Assembly (NCBI GenBank): GCA_005656395.1
Contig: SRSI01000048.1
Coordinates: 2,328,568 to 2,392,567, forward strand
From: Strongyloides papillosus
Lineage: Eukaryota; Nematoda; Chromadorea; Rhabditida; Strongyloididae
Length of the DNA: 64,000 bases
Direction: 5' to 3'
In this document: piece after piece, positions 34,201 to 45,343 of the stretch
Layout of the letters: every line of letters begins with the position of its first letter
Position numbering within the stretch: position 1 is the first letter of the stretch
Made by a program: the position numbers and the translations under genes
Notes under the pieces: model-generated
Seen by the model: the letters and a program-made list of their open reading frames with translations, nothing else
The model's database searches: none
Told to the model about the DNA's origin: nothing

Positions 34201-35396
34201 GAAATTTCTACTCGGAAGAGTATTTTATAATTTTTGTGAGATATCTTGATAATCAAGTGGATTTATAAGATCTTTATTATTTAATAAATCAAAAACCATT
34301 TAAAAAGTTTTATAATTTTAAATAATTCCCATTTTATGTAAATGATATTTTGTAACATATTGATGTGGAGTTTACAATAGTATTGAAATGTTTATTTTAG
34401 TAATGTAAAATTTGAACGTGCTTCACAATTTAGCATCTAACAATGTAACAATTTATGATATTATTCTTGGTTTAAATTGTTGATATAAGATAAATTAATC
34501 TATTGCAAAATAAATCTTAAATTTATTAAATGATGTTGAAATAAACATTTATAAAAAGTTAAATATAAAATAACAAAAATATTAATCGAATATGTTAGCA
34601 ATTTTTTTATGAACACACTTGTTATTTACAAATAATTATTTCAGAGAAGAAAATATGCATAGTATAGCGAAACTAATAAGACTCATATATTTTAGAGATA
34701 ATTAAAATATATTTATGTGTAAAAGAATAAAATTGTAAAATACCGTAAATGACAAATGTTGTAAATGATTTTCGTACTTGAGATCATTGTATTGTTATAA
34801 AAAGTTAGATTGTATCTTTTTTTAATATAATTTTATATTTGTAGAATAAAAGAAGTTTGAGATTAATCTTTTTCTCTGCCAGAGTTTTTTTTTTGTATTA
34901 CGCACCATTGTGTGCATAAAATTTAAATAGTACTTTTATGCAGAATTTAATGGTAACAATATTTGGTAATATATTTCTTCATTAAAAATTAAATAAATAG
35001 GCTAGAAGTACAATTTTTCCTTAATATTTTTTTTAAAATTCATTTTTAATTCAAATATTTAATTGTTTTTTTTAATTCAATTCTTCTTTTTCAGTTTTTT
35101 TTTCATATAAACATTTTTTAAGAAAAAGAAACATAATTCCAAAGGTTTCCAATTATAGCATAAATTACTCCTATACATTAACATTTTTGTTTATGACCAT
35201 ATACATTGTCATCCGGAAATGAAAGAGTTAAACGTATTTCAAGCTATTATCGTAGTAAGTGTATTTTATTAGAGTTGTGAATAAAAATAATACGAATTAT
35301 TTATAAATATTTTATTTTAAAATATGTTTCAAAAACAATTAACAATTAAGTCGAGAATTGGAGAATAAATAAGTATTAATCATACCAATAAAACTT
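34201..35396. other. Gene-free AT-rich stretch
   Basis: No gene recognised. 'aaaataaaat' complements near 35310 could serve as the poly(A) signal for the minus-strand histone gene. No histone-type 3' stem-loop is visible after the H3 stop codon. Confidence 0.4.
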
Positions 35397-35807
35397 TTAA
35401 GCATGTTCTCCCCGGATTGTTCTAACTAATTGGATATCCTTCTGCATGATAGTAACACGTTTAGCGTGGATGGCGCAAAGGTTGGTGTCCTTAAGCAACT
35501 TAACGAGGTATGCCTCAGCATCTTCTTGAAGAGCCATAAAAGCATTTGGTTGAAAACGGAGATCGGATTTGAAGCCTTGGGCAATTTCACGAACTAAACG
35601 TTGAAACGGTAATTTGGGAATCAATAGATCAGTTGACTTCTGATATTTTCTAATCTCACGAAGAGCAACAGTTCCTGAACGGCGTCTACGTGGTTTCTTA
35701 ACTCCTCTATCAGCTTGAGCTGATTGACGGGCAGTCCTTGCAGCAATTAGATTTTTTGAAGGTTGTACAAGAGAATAAAAACAACAAGGTCTTCTCATAC
35801 GAGCCAT
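35397..35807 (-). CDS. Highly divergent histone H3 variant (136 codons)
   Basis: An intronless frame has exactly the canonical H3 length, so residues align one to one. The core is plain H3 ([43 protein letters not shown]). The tail is rewritten: residues 1-12 read [12 protein letters not shown], so Lys4 becomes Arg, Lys9 Phe, Ser10 Tyr, Lys14 Gln, Lys23 Arg and Lys27 Gln; Lys36 is kept. Core changes include Arg63Pro, Asp77Gly, Ser86Pro, Gly102Lys, Pro121Gln and Arg129Thr. Loop 1 has normal length, so it is not a CENP-A type. It lies head to head with a dead H4 gene 230 bp away. It is either a neofunctionalised variant or a pseudogene that has not yet gained a stop. Confidence 0.8.
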   Translation of the reverse strand: MARMRRPCCFYSLVQPSKNLIAARTARQSAQADRGVKKPRRRRSGTVALREIRKYQKSTDLLIPKLPFQRLVREIAQGFKSDLRFQPNAFMALQEDAEAYLVKLLKDTNLCAIHAKRVTIMQKDIQLVRTIRGEHA

Positions 35808-36036
35808 TATAACAAGAATAATTTAAATTAAACAAAAAGATTAAAAATGGGGAAGGTTGACAAAATTCCAATTTTCTATAATAAAAAATAAAAGACACAC
35901 TTACAACACACGTGAAATAAGTAGTGAACACTACCTCTCATACACGAAATTATAGAATATGTATATAAAGAAATTTTTTTCGCTTTAGAGTCTCAGTTGT
36001 TGCGACTATTTTGATAAATTTTATTTTTTGCTAGAT
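35808..36036. promoter_or_regulatory. Divergent H3-H4 promoter region
   Basis: A 229-bp spacer lies between the head-to-head histone genes, the usual arrangement of metazoan H3-H4 pairs. 'tatataaag' at about 35959-35967 is a TATA box for the plus-strand H4, some 70-80 bp before its start. No matching clear TATA is seen toward H3. Confidence 0.5.
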
Positions 36037-36342
36037 ATGCAGATCTTGGAAAAGGAGAAAAGAGACTTGGAAAATGTGGTGCAAAATGCCTACGTAAAGT
36101 TTTTTGTGTAGATACTCAAGGAATCACAGACCAGCTATAAACCGTCTTGCCTATAGGTGAGGTGTAAAACGTATCTCTGGACTTATTTGTGAAGAAACTC
36201 GCACAGTTATCAAGTCATTCTTGGAGAACGTTATCCATGATACTGTGACATATTGTGAACAAGACAAAAAAATTGTCATTACTATGGATTTTGTTTATAC
36301 TCTTAAAGACAAGCAATAATTCTTTGTGGATTTCGAGGTTAA
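36037..36342 (+). pseudogene. Histone H4 pseudogene
   Basis: The sequence follows H4 from end to end in broken frames: GKGEKRLGKCGAKCLRKV, QGIT, then after a shift [58 protein letters not shown], and in another frame a remnant of the LYGFGG end before TAA at 36342. There are at least three frameshifts (one in codon 2) and two internal stops. Many amino acids are also changed, including loss of most tail lysines. Together with the facing H3 it shows an H3-H4 pair released from normal constraint. Confidence 0.85.
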
Positions 36343-37732
36343 TTTGCTAGCCTCTGCTACAAATTTATTTGATTTTTTTAAATCCCAACAGCTCTTCTAA
36401 AGCCAACTAGTATTATTAATCTTTTCTTTTGTGTAAATTTTAAAATATCCTTTTTTTATACATTTTACCTAGTTTTCTTTTAAACACGTGTAGAGATCAC
36501 TAGACTTATTTTCCTACTTAATAAAGTGTGAGTTCTGAGGCACTATTTCGTTTTATTTATGTATAAATTTTTTATCTGAGTTCGATATTCATTCTTAAAA
36601 TTATTCTTGTCTGTCATACAATGTGTTATGTCAGAAATAAGATACCAGAATTTGGATGCTGCAAAAAGAGTGTAAATTGTTCACACGTTTTTTTGCATAC
36701 ACTTAATAAGAAAAGTTTTATCGTACGTGAAAGCTGATGAATATCGAGTAAATTATGCATATTCATGAGATTTATGTTAAAAAATAGAATCTAAAAAACT
36801 GTTTTTGTTACTTCAATATACTTTAGAATTTTAATCGAATTTAGCGAACGGAAAAGCATGAAAATAAAGATAGATATTAATATGCCATAGACGACACTGA
36901 TTTTATAATAGATGAAATGATAGTATATGAATCCGAAATTATTTTCAAGCTTAAATATAGTTATAAAATTAAATTTGAAGTACTGAAAACATATGTTTTT
37001 AATCAGTTATTTAAATTTCACACGATTATTTAAAACATTAATCAGACTTTTAAATTAACAATAATTAGAATTATTTATATTAAAATTAGTTTCGAGTTGA
37101 AAAAATCTTCAAAATGATGCATTTAATCTACATGTTATAACCAAATTGAAAGAACAAGACAAATTTTATACTGCTATAATAAATATGAAATTACAACATA
37201 ATAATTATTATCATTTGTGGACTAATAACTATACATTTTACAACAATTTTAAATTTTTTAAATATTATTGGTCGTATGTTTGTAGAAATTACTTGAGCCA
37301 CCACTCATATTTTACTTATACAACAAAATAAGATATAGCCTTGGCGACTTAATTACTCAAAAATTAAATTCACATTGTCGTCTTTCAATTTAAACAAATT
37401 AAGTTATAGTATATAAAAATTCAAATCAGAACGTTAAATAAGTTTATCTTATAATTAAAAATTAATTTTTCAACAAATGTTGAATCTGATTTTAAGACTG
37501 CTTTTATAAACTTGTTAAAAGACTTAAAGTAGCCAAATAAAATATCAATATGTAAAGTCTATTATATTATACACTCTATTATCTATCCATTATTTACAAA
37601 AAATTCTAATTTAACTTCATTAACTAGGAAAAATTTTAATACATAATATATATTACTACTTTAAAATAAATACTTAAAAAAAACGTATAAAAAATTTTTA
37701 TTTATAAGACTAGTCTTTCTTGCTATCATAAA
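36343..37732. other. Gene-free AT-rich stretch
   Basis: Nothing supported. The 61-codon frame at 37146-37331 is Asn/Tyr/Phe-rich and looks like chance. Confidence 0.35.
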
Positions 37733-38440
37733 AAATGTACAAGCTGTTCTTCAACAAATCTCAAGTTTTTTGCATAGTAAGCGTACTTCCTTACATTGAT
37801 GAGTACAGAAGAATATTCTCAACAATATATTGAAATTTAAGGAAATTCTATCAAATGATTATTTTATTTTATCAATTCATATTTTATGATCACTTTAATA
37901 AACTAGTTTTGAAATGTACAAGCTGTTTTTAAACAAATCTCAATTTTGTTAGATAGTAAGAGTACTTCTATATATTAGTGAGTACAGAAGAACATTCTTA
38001 ACAATATATTAAAATTTAAAAAAATTCTATCTCAGGATTTTTTAATATTATAAATTTATATTTTATGATCACTTTAATAAACTAGTTTTGAAATGTACAA
38101 GCTGTTTTTAAACAAATCTCAATTTTGTTAGATAGTAAGAGTACTTCCATATATTAGTGAGTACAGAAGAACATTCTTAACAATATATTAAAATTTAAAA
38201 AAATTCTATGTCAGGATTTTTTAATATTATAAATTTATATTTTATGATCACTATAATAAACTAGTTTTGAAATATACAAGCTGTTCTTAAACAAATCCCA
38301 GTTTTGTTGGATAGTAAGAGTACTTCCATATTTTAGTGAGTACAGAAGAACATTCTTAACAATATATTAAAATTTAAAAAAATTCTATCTTAGGATTTTT
38401 TAATATAATCAAATTATATTATATGATCATTAAAATAAAC
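37733..38440. repeat. 179-bp tandem repeat, about four copies
   Basis: Units begin near 37733, 37913, 38092 and 38271 with 'aatgtacaagctgtt' and carry 'tagtaagagtacttcc', 'gagtacagaagaacattctt' and 'tatattttatgatcac'. Copies 2 and 3 are nearly identical; the outer ones are more diverged, and the array fades after about 38440. Confidence 0.85.
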
Positions 38441-39680
38441 TGGTTCTTAAAATTATTACAATTTATTTGCATAATAAATATACAATCGATCCTCTGTATC
38501 CGTTGTTTCGGTATTTGTAGTTTGAAAATAGCTAAAAACTGGAAAATTCTGACATTGGGGAGTATATGCGATTTTTTTATTTTAACTATCTTAGAATACA
38601 AACTTTTATTTTCGATTAAATTTTTAATTTTTTTTCAAAATTAAGCTAACTAAAAAATTACTGTTGTTTACAATTGCAGAAATAAAATATATTTTATCTA
38701 TAATTTAAAGATGTTTACACATGGGAAAATAAGAATCAATACAGTTCACTAGTATTCGCAGTAACTCTGGAACAAATCTACAGAGTTGTTAAGGATCGAC
38801 TGCATTTATTATATGTGTTATCAATTACGAATGATAATGAGTACAGTTGTTTATACCTGAGAATTTTTGTAATTATTAGTAAACGATGTAAGATTAAGCT
38901 TCATATCTTAGTGACTCTGTAGAATATCTTTAGTTTATTATACTTATAAAAAACTTTGTTTGTGTTTCGTCAGACTTGTTCAAAGCATCTTTATCAAGAA
39001 ATCATTTTCAATATAGCTTTGCATTGTAAAAAATTTATTTTACACGTAGGGATAATCATAGAGATATAAAAAGATACTTTAAACATTTTGATGAGTTGTT
39101 ATACTTTTAATAATATTTTTCCCAAGATCGTCAAGTACCATCGTAGAATTTTAAACTGTTAGGGATTTACGCAGAAAATGATTGTCTATTATATTGTGCT
39201 AATAAATTTGGTTGAAATTTATAGTAGGTGCTTCCTTACATTTCCAACTTTTTTATATTTAAATTATCAAACAGTAGAAATAAAACGTCTTGAAAAAGTT
39301 GAAAAATTTTACGTAAAAACTTTCTTATATTAAGATTAGATGGTGTAAAAATTTAGATAAAGCAATATTGATGAAGATTTTTTTTTCTGTTTTAGAATAA
39401 TTAATAAAAGTATAAAAACAAAGTTTTACTTATCTTTATAGTCGTAAACTTATTTTATTGACGTTTATATGCACATTTAGTATTTTTTAACTTATGTATA
39501 GATTTTTTTCGTCATACAATAGTAACTACATAAGATTTTCATTAATATTATCTATTTTTGGAAAATACGTATGTAGAAAAGCGTGAAATTATTATTGGCG
39601 GCTTGGACAGACTTTAATCAACTAAAGTTATCAATACATTTATTTTAACTCCAACGTGTATTAGTTCAGGAATATATGTT
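38441..39680. other. Gene-free AT-rich stretch
   Basis: No gene supported. Open frames on both strands at 38419-38644 overlap each other and look like chance. Confidence 0.35.
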
Positions 39681-40022
39681 CAAAAATTTTTTAGGGAAGA
39701 ACCAGAAAGAGATTCTAGTGAAGATTGTACTTTTAAATCAACTATTGAAGTTTGTAAGAATACTGAAGAGTTATCAACATTCACCGATAACCATATAAAT
39801 TTTAATTTTCTCTATTTCAAAAAACACTTTAGATTGTTTTGTTGTAATTAAGGAACTGAAAAAGTTAGACGTTATTATTAATATAGCAATAGCTTCATTA
39901 AAAAAGGTAGTTGTCTGATTGTTAGAGAAAACGTGGAAAAACATCTTAGAAGTGAATTGGTTCTCCTTACAAATTATTTTGATATTTATAGAAAGATAAT
40001 TGATAGTGAAAATTTGGGGTGA
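39681..40022 (+). pseudogene. Unknown protein pseudogene
   Basis: A single register runs 114 codons with TAA, TAA and a final TGA. It reads FREEPERDSSEDCTFKSTIE, TFTDNHINFNFLYFKKHF, a Cys-Cys, then after the stops KKGSCLIVRENVEKHLRSEL and LLTNYFDIYRKIIDSENLG. The composition is protein-like and the register has no indels, so this is a dead gene or exon. The family is not recognised. Confidence 0.45.
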
Positions 40023-40725
40023 ATTTTTATTCAATGAATCAAATTGAGCCACATGCTTATATTGAAACTGTGGAAATTAGATTCCCCGTGGTTATCCATG
40101 GATAAGCAAAATAACATTAGAAAAAAGGACAAAAATATGAGCAACCATAGACAAGCGAATGTTCATTGTCTCAAAAAGATTTGGTAGATAACTTTTTAAA
40201 AATTTATTAAACTTAAAAAATAATGTGGATGAATTAGGTTCGTGGAGTGCTTGCATTTCCTATGTGCTGTAATTAATAACGGTATTGCCTACTAGTGATG
40301 CAATGCTCTAGCTTTATCGAAAAATGAGTAAAACTTTTTTTAAAAAAATTTTAAAAAATTGGCAATTGAAACTTAAAAAATTATGAACAAATTTTAATAT
40401 TTTAGCCAAAACGTTTTAGTACAAAAGTAAATAAAAAAGCTTGAAAAACAAGGTAGTATGATAATTTATTGCTAAAAAAGCAAATTAGCTTAAAAATGCA
40501 TATATAGTAAAAATGAAAATTTAGTAAAAATTTTATACTATATTAAATTAAAAATTTCACATTTTTATTATTATTATTTTTTGTCTTTGAATATTTGTTA
40601 TATTCATATATTTAAATTATAGATATTAAGAGACAAATAAATTAAATCTACTTTATTAACAGAATGAAAAATTAAATACAACATATAATACAAAATATAA
40701 TACAATATATAATACAAAATATTTA
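40023..40725. other. Gene-free stretch
   Basis: No gene recognised. Just before the RPA-like gene, 'acaatatataatacaaaat' is a short run of ~15-bp tandem repeats (about 40676-40730). Confidence 0.35.
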
Positions 40726-41074
40726 TTATAAATACATTGTCGGGTTTGCCGAGTGTCGACCTCCAAAGCAAGATCTACCACCCGAAAAGATGTAACGTTG
40801 ACCCTTATAAAATCTTCCGTTAAGCTTTTGAGCGTAGGTATCGTATGCGGCTATTTGGATTTGGCTTGCATCCGCTAAGTCTGTTACGACAAAACTATAA
40901 ATAACTCTTCTAGCATTTTCAGGATATTGCGGATCTTTTTGAGGGAATCCTTTTAGAGGTTTTATATTAGATACCTCACCCATTATTTTCCATTTATTAA
41001 AATCTTCTGTGTTCAGAATAGCTGAGATTCTAGTGATAGAAACAGCACTTTCCGAGTGTTCCAAAAGTTGCCAT
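40726..41074 (-). CDS. RPA70-like OB-fold protein, short, with a start-proximal frameshift
   Basis: About 112 residues form one OB fold of the replication protein A large-subunit type. They read ITRISAILNTEDFNKWKIMG (first strand and NKW motif), RRVIYSFVVTDLADASQIQI (central strands) and AYDTYAQKL.GRFYKGQRYIFSGG (last strands), which corresponds to DNA-binding domain A. The frame opens at a TTG at 41064 in the long register. An ATG at 41074-41072 followed by GCA ACT would join it if the T-run (plus-strand aaaa, 41063-41066) were one base shorter. So there is either a +1 homopolymer mutation or a sequencing slip. The protein stops after 18 odd residues (FGGRHSANPTMYL), without the other RPA70 domains. 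GC content is above that of its surroundings. A splice acceptor (GCTTTTCAG) lies just upstream. Confidence 0.55.
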
Positions 41075-41142
41075 TGTCACAAAAGATGCCTCTGAAAAGC
41101 AACAATAAACATTAGTTGAATTTCAAAAAAAAAGAAAAAAAA

Positions 41143-41256
41143 ACGCGAAAAAAAATCACGAAATTCATTGACTGTTAAATAATAAATATAAATATAAGAA
41201 AAAATCACGAAATTCATTGGCCCTTAAATAATAAATATAAAAAAAATTTAATAAGA
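41143..41256. repeat. Direct repeat of ~50 bp, two copies
   Basis: 'aaaaaatcacgaaattcattg' followed by '.c.ttaaataataaatata' occurs twice in tandem, upstream of the RPA-like gene. Confidence 0.75.
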
Positions 41257-42044
41257 TACTACTTAATTTGTTAGAATACACAAAACCTATTGGAAAAATT
41301 TTGCACAAAAAGTGCTGCTTGTATTCATAGGTAGTGTTTATTAAAAGAAAGATGGAATCAGTGTTGGCCATACATTTACTTGGAATTCCTCGTTATTCAC
41401 AAAACATAACAAACAAAATAAAACGAAGGGGCCCACTTACACGGTTCATGATATATCTTTTTAAAATATTATAAGCGGAAATATTTGTATTATACTTTTT
41501 TTAGTTTCCTACTAACCACCACTCCACTACACACATGTATATATGAACCCTTTCTGGGTAAATTTGTTAGCGTACATTTCAAATTTTCTTCCTGGATTAT
41601 TATGTCCCTCAGTCATGGGTACTCATCATATCTGTAAACACATCAGATTTTAATCAACATCATGGAGATTGTTGCATCTCTCAGAATAATGACCGTATCT
41701 ATCACTTGTGCTACAAACATTCTCAGTTGGGCCCCAAATAACATCACACGGACTATATAAGTAATAATATCAGATATTATACGGCTAACTGCAAAAAATG
41801 AATAAATAATATATTTACGCCTCTCATGCGCTTATTATAAATAATAACAAGATCTGAGATATTATTTATTTTCATTACGCCTTTGATATTAACAATATCA
41901 ATGACTTGCCATAGCAATACACTCCTTGGTCTGTGTTTCAAGACGGGACATACAGTATACCAGGATTACATAGGTTTATTAATATACAATATACAAATAA
42001 ATATTTAATATAATAATCAACACATGTGTTTTATAAAATAATAA
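41257..42044. other. Gene-free stretch
   Basis: No gene supported. On the minus strand 'atgaaccgtgtaagtggg' (about 41454-41437) is an ATG followed by a consensus donor. It could be a small first exon for the RPA-like gene, but joining it does not give a clean frame. Confidence 0.3.
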
Positions 42045-42046
42045 TA

Positions 42047-42149
42047 CAGTCAAACCTGTGATTTAAGACCACCAAAATTTTTTTGGTAAAGTGGTCCTAA
42101 ATTAGAGGTGGTCTTAAATTAGAGGTGGTCTTTAGGACAGGTTTGACTG
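42047..42149. mobile_element. 103-bp palindromic MITE (Tc1/mariner type ends)
   Basis: Ends CAGTCAAACCTG and its inverted copy CAGGTTTGACTG are flanked by TA on both sides. The interior repeats 'ctaaattagaggtggtctt' and its complement, so the whole element folds back. CAGT...ACTG ends with TA duplication are known from mariner/pogo-type MITEs. Confidence 0.85.
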
Positions 42150-42606
42150 TATTAATATATAATATAAAAAAGTTTTTAAAAATTTTTACTATATTACTAC
42201 GTAATAAATTGAAACGCATAGTTTTTTCATTCACTATACATTTATATTATGTATATTTACAAGTAATATAATATTAACAATCACTCCATATATTTTTATG
42301 TATAATATGTTTTTATTAATTTACTTTTAAAGAATTATATATCTTTAAATAAGTTTAATAAAAACTTTTTATACAATTACTATTCTTAACATATATAGTA
42401 ACTTTGGGTATAAATTATTTAAAATTACTTTAAAACTATGTTTTTCTAATAAATTTAACCTATAAACATTTTTGTCACTGTGATAAACTTAACTTACGTA
42501 CGTATTGTCTTTTTATCTGACAAATTTTATGTAGATGTGTATATAAATTTCAAAAGATGTTTTATAATGTGATTAGGATGTTTTTCTCTTACATGCTAAA
42601 TGTTAT

Positions 42607-42800
42607 TTTAACATGTTTTCTACCTAAATAATATATATTTCTCTGACATTCTTACCCTATTTCCATAAACCTCTTATATATTTCTACCTAAATAATATAT
42701 ATTTCTCTGACATTCTTACCTTACTTTTAAATACCTCTTATATATTCTACCTAAATAATATATATTTCTCGACATTTTAACTTTATTTTCATGTATCTCT
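42607..42800. repeat. ~63-bp tandem repeat, three copies
   Basis: 'ctacctaaataatatatattt' plus 'ctctgacattcttacc' and 'cctcttatatat' recur three times up to the border of the fold-back element at 42806. Confidence 0.8.
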
Positions 42801-42805
42801 ATATA

Positions 42806-45232
42806 CAGGGTGGCCCACGTATGACTTCCCAGATAATTGCATATATATCTCAACGCATAGATAAGCTAAAAACATGGTATTATAATCATTTTGAAGCTGA
42901 GATACATACCATTCTAAATATATAGATTCTATAACGAAATATGAATTCTGGGCCGAGTTATTGGCTTCCAAAATTTAGGTACATTTTTTGACTTTCATCA
43001 ACTGTAACTTTTTTATTTGAAAAGATTTTTTTATAATTGTTGCAGATTCTGAAAGTACAAACTCTTTTGTACTAACTCCCAAAATTACGTAAAAATTGAT
43101 GTCCGTCAACTATGTTAAATTTTTAAATAAAAGTAAAAAATCTTGATTTTTGCCAAAAAATCGATGTTTTTTAAGAATAAAATTTTAATCAGGTAATTTT
43201 TAAAACTATTTTATAAATAATCTGATAGAGAAAGCAAAGCTCTATCGAATAAGTATAGTGTCACTAAATTTGATTAAGTTTGAAGAATGTTATAAATAGT
43301 CAAAAATTGACAATTTTTTACAATAATTCTATAAACAACCTGCACAATCCTGTATTTTGAAAAAACGTTGTTCCACCATAAAAAAGTAGATGAAAAATGC
43401 ACCCCTCTTTTAACCGTAAATAACTAATAATAACATTAAAATGAACAATAAATGGAAAAAATTAATGTGATATTCGTAATTAGCGTAAAAATCTGAATCT
43501 AGAAATGTAAAAATTGTTAGAAAATATTAGAAAACTTTTTTGGCGCTTGACTATTTGACTCATATTATCCTTAAAAAAGCAGATATCAAAAATCGCCTCC
43601 ATACGATTTTAGAAGAAAGTCTTGGCTATCCAATGAAACATTAACTGTCTTCATAGGTAGTCTGGGAGTCTCAAAATCAAATATTTTGTGTCGACAATTT
43701 AGGGTCATTTTACGAAAAAAAATGTTGTAAAAAAATTATTCAAAAATAAATATCTCCCTAATAAAAGCAAATATCAAAAATCGCCTCCATACGATTTTAG
43801 AAGAAAGTCTTGTCTATCCAATGAAACATTAACTGCCTTCATAGGTAGTCTGGGAGTCTCAAAATCAAATATTTTGTGTCGACAATTTAGGGTCATTTTA
43901 CGAAAAAAAATGTTGTAAGAATTTATTCAAAAATAAATATCTCCCCAATAAAGATAGATATCAGAAATCTGTCAGATTATATTTAAGATTTAGGTCTTGG
44001 CTACAAAATGAGCTATTGACCATATTCATAGGTAGCCTGGGGGATTCAATAAGTATTATTTTTTGTTGGTGACAAAATGTTTTATTAAAAATTAGTTTTC
44101 AAAAGTGATTTTGCATTTTTTTAAAATAGTCACTTTTTTAAGTTTCTCTGTAATCAACATTTCCCTTTTAATTTATAAATAATTGTTTATTTACTTAAAT
44201 ATACTACATGTAAACAAATAAGGTAATTTTCTAAGCATAGTTGGGATGATGCCTCTGTAACTTTTATCCCCACGCGAAAGTTTTGTTTACTCTCTTTTTT
44301 AGGTGTTTACACTTAACATTTTTGAAAAATTATTTCAAAAATGGAATCAGTGCATTAGAGTCCCCCTAAATACTAATTTTTAGAATGTTAGGGGCAGTTT
44401 GAAATTTCGATGAAAAAATTGTGCATGTTGCTAAATATATCAACCTTTTTCAAGTTTTCGGGTACGGATTATGTTTGGTTTTCAAAAGTATTTAAAATAT
44501 TGTTCTATTTTAATAAATACTTGCTCATATTTTAGAAATAAAAGGTATGAGATTATGAGTGGATATACAAAAAATTTAAAAGACACATTATAATTGTTTT
44601 TACAGAGTAATATTTATACAAAATAGTATAAAATAATAGTAAATGGTGTGAAAGTATTGGAAAAATTATTTTTTTTAAAATCTGAGTGACGAAGAATATC
44701 TCTTTTTTTAGACAATGTATAAAAAATTAGTAAAAATTTGTTGACTAATATGTTCAAGCAGTGCCATTATTGCTGTTAGGATATCATAAAGGTTGGAAAA
44801 AGTATTATTTGTATTTTAATTTTTTAATGAAAGTGTCAAAAAGTCGTCTTTGACAAATTATAACTTCTTTTAATGTCAACCGCTCTGAACGGTCATATAC
44901 TCATTCGATAGATCTTTGCTTACTCTACCAGAATACTAATAAAACTCTTTTAAAAATTACCTGATTAAAATTTTATTGTCAAAAAACATCAAAATTTTGA
45001 CAAAAATATAAACTTCTATTTAAAAATTTAACATAGTAGCGGACTTTAATTTTTATATTATTTTGGGAGTTAGTACAAAAAACTTTGTACTTTTAGAATC
45101 TGCATTAACCATAAGAATATCTTTTTAAAAAAAAGTTACATTTGATGAAAGTCGAAAAATGACCTAAATTTTGGAAGTCCATATTACAGCCCTGAAACAT
45201 ATTTCGTTATAAATTCTAGAGATTTAAGATGA
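42806..45232. mobile_element. Second fold-back transposon (CAGGG end), right tip missing
   Basis: It begins TA|CAGGGTGGCCCACGTATGAC, a classic mariner-like end. The arm at 42900-43260 is repeated inverted at 44870-45232 (ataacgaaatatg, ccaaaatttaggt, agttagtacaaaa.a, gctctatcgaataagtata). The last ~95 bp of the right end are absent. Core phrases are shared with the element at 9960-11403, so the two are relatives. No transposase frame. Confidence 0.65.
43570..44100. repeat. ~183-bp tandem repeat inside the fold-back element
   Basis: Two nearly identical copies (about 43570-43752 and 43753-43935, including 'cgcctccatacgattttag' and 'gtgtcgacaatttagggtc') are followed by a clearly diverged third (to about 44100). 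Confidence 0.85.
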
Positions 45233-45343
45233 CATGTGATTGATGGATGGAAAGGATGACATTAAATAAATATATAAGTAAATGTAATGCCTATAAATTT
45301 TAGTTACTAACCAAAACTTATATGTAAGTTTTTTTTTAAATTT

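Noticed and set aside
35397..35807. Centromeric H3 (CENP-A/HCP-3) identity for the H3 variant
   Set aside because: Loop 1 has ordinary H3 length and the tail is exactly H3 length; CENP-A hallmarks are missing.
37146..37331. 61-codon Asn/Tyr/Phe-rich frame
   Set aside because: Its composition is expected from random AT-rich DNA; there is no leader, domain or splice context.
42789..42971. 60-codon minus-strand frame
   Set aside because: It lies within the terminal part of a fold-back transposon and has no protein features.
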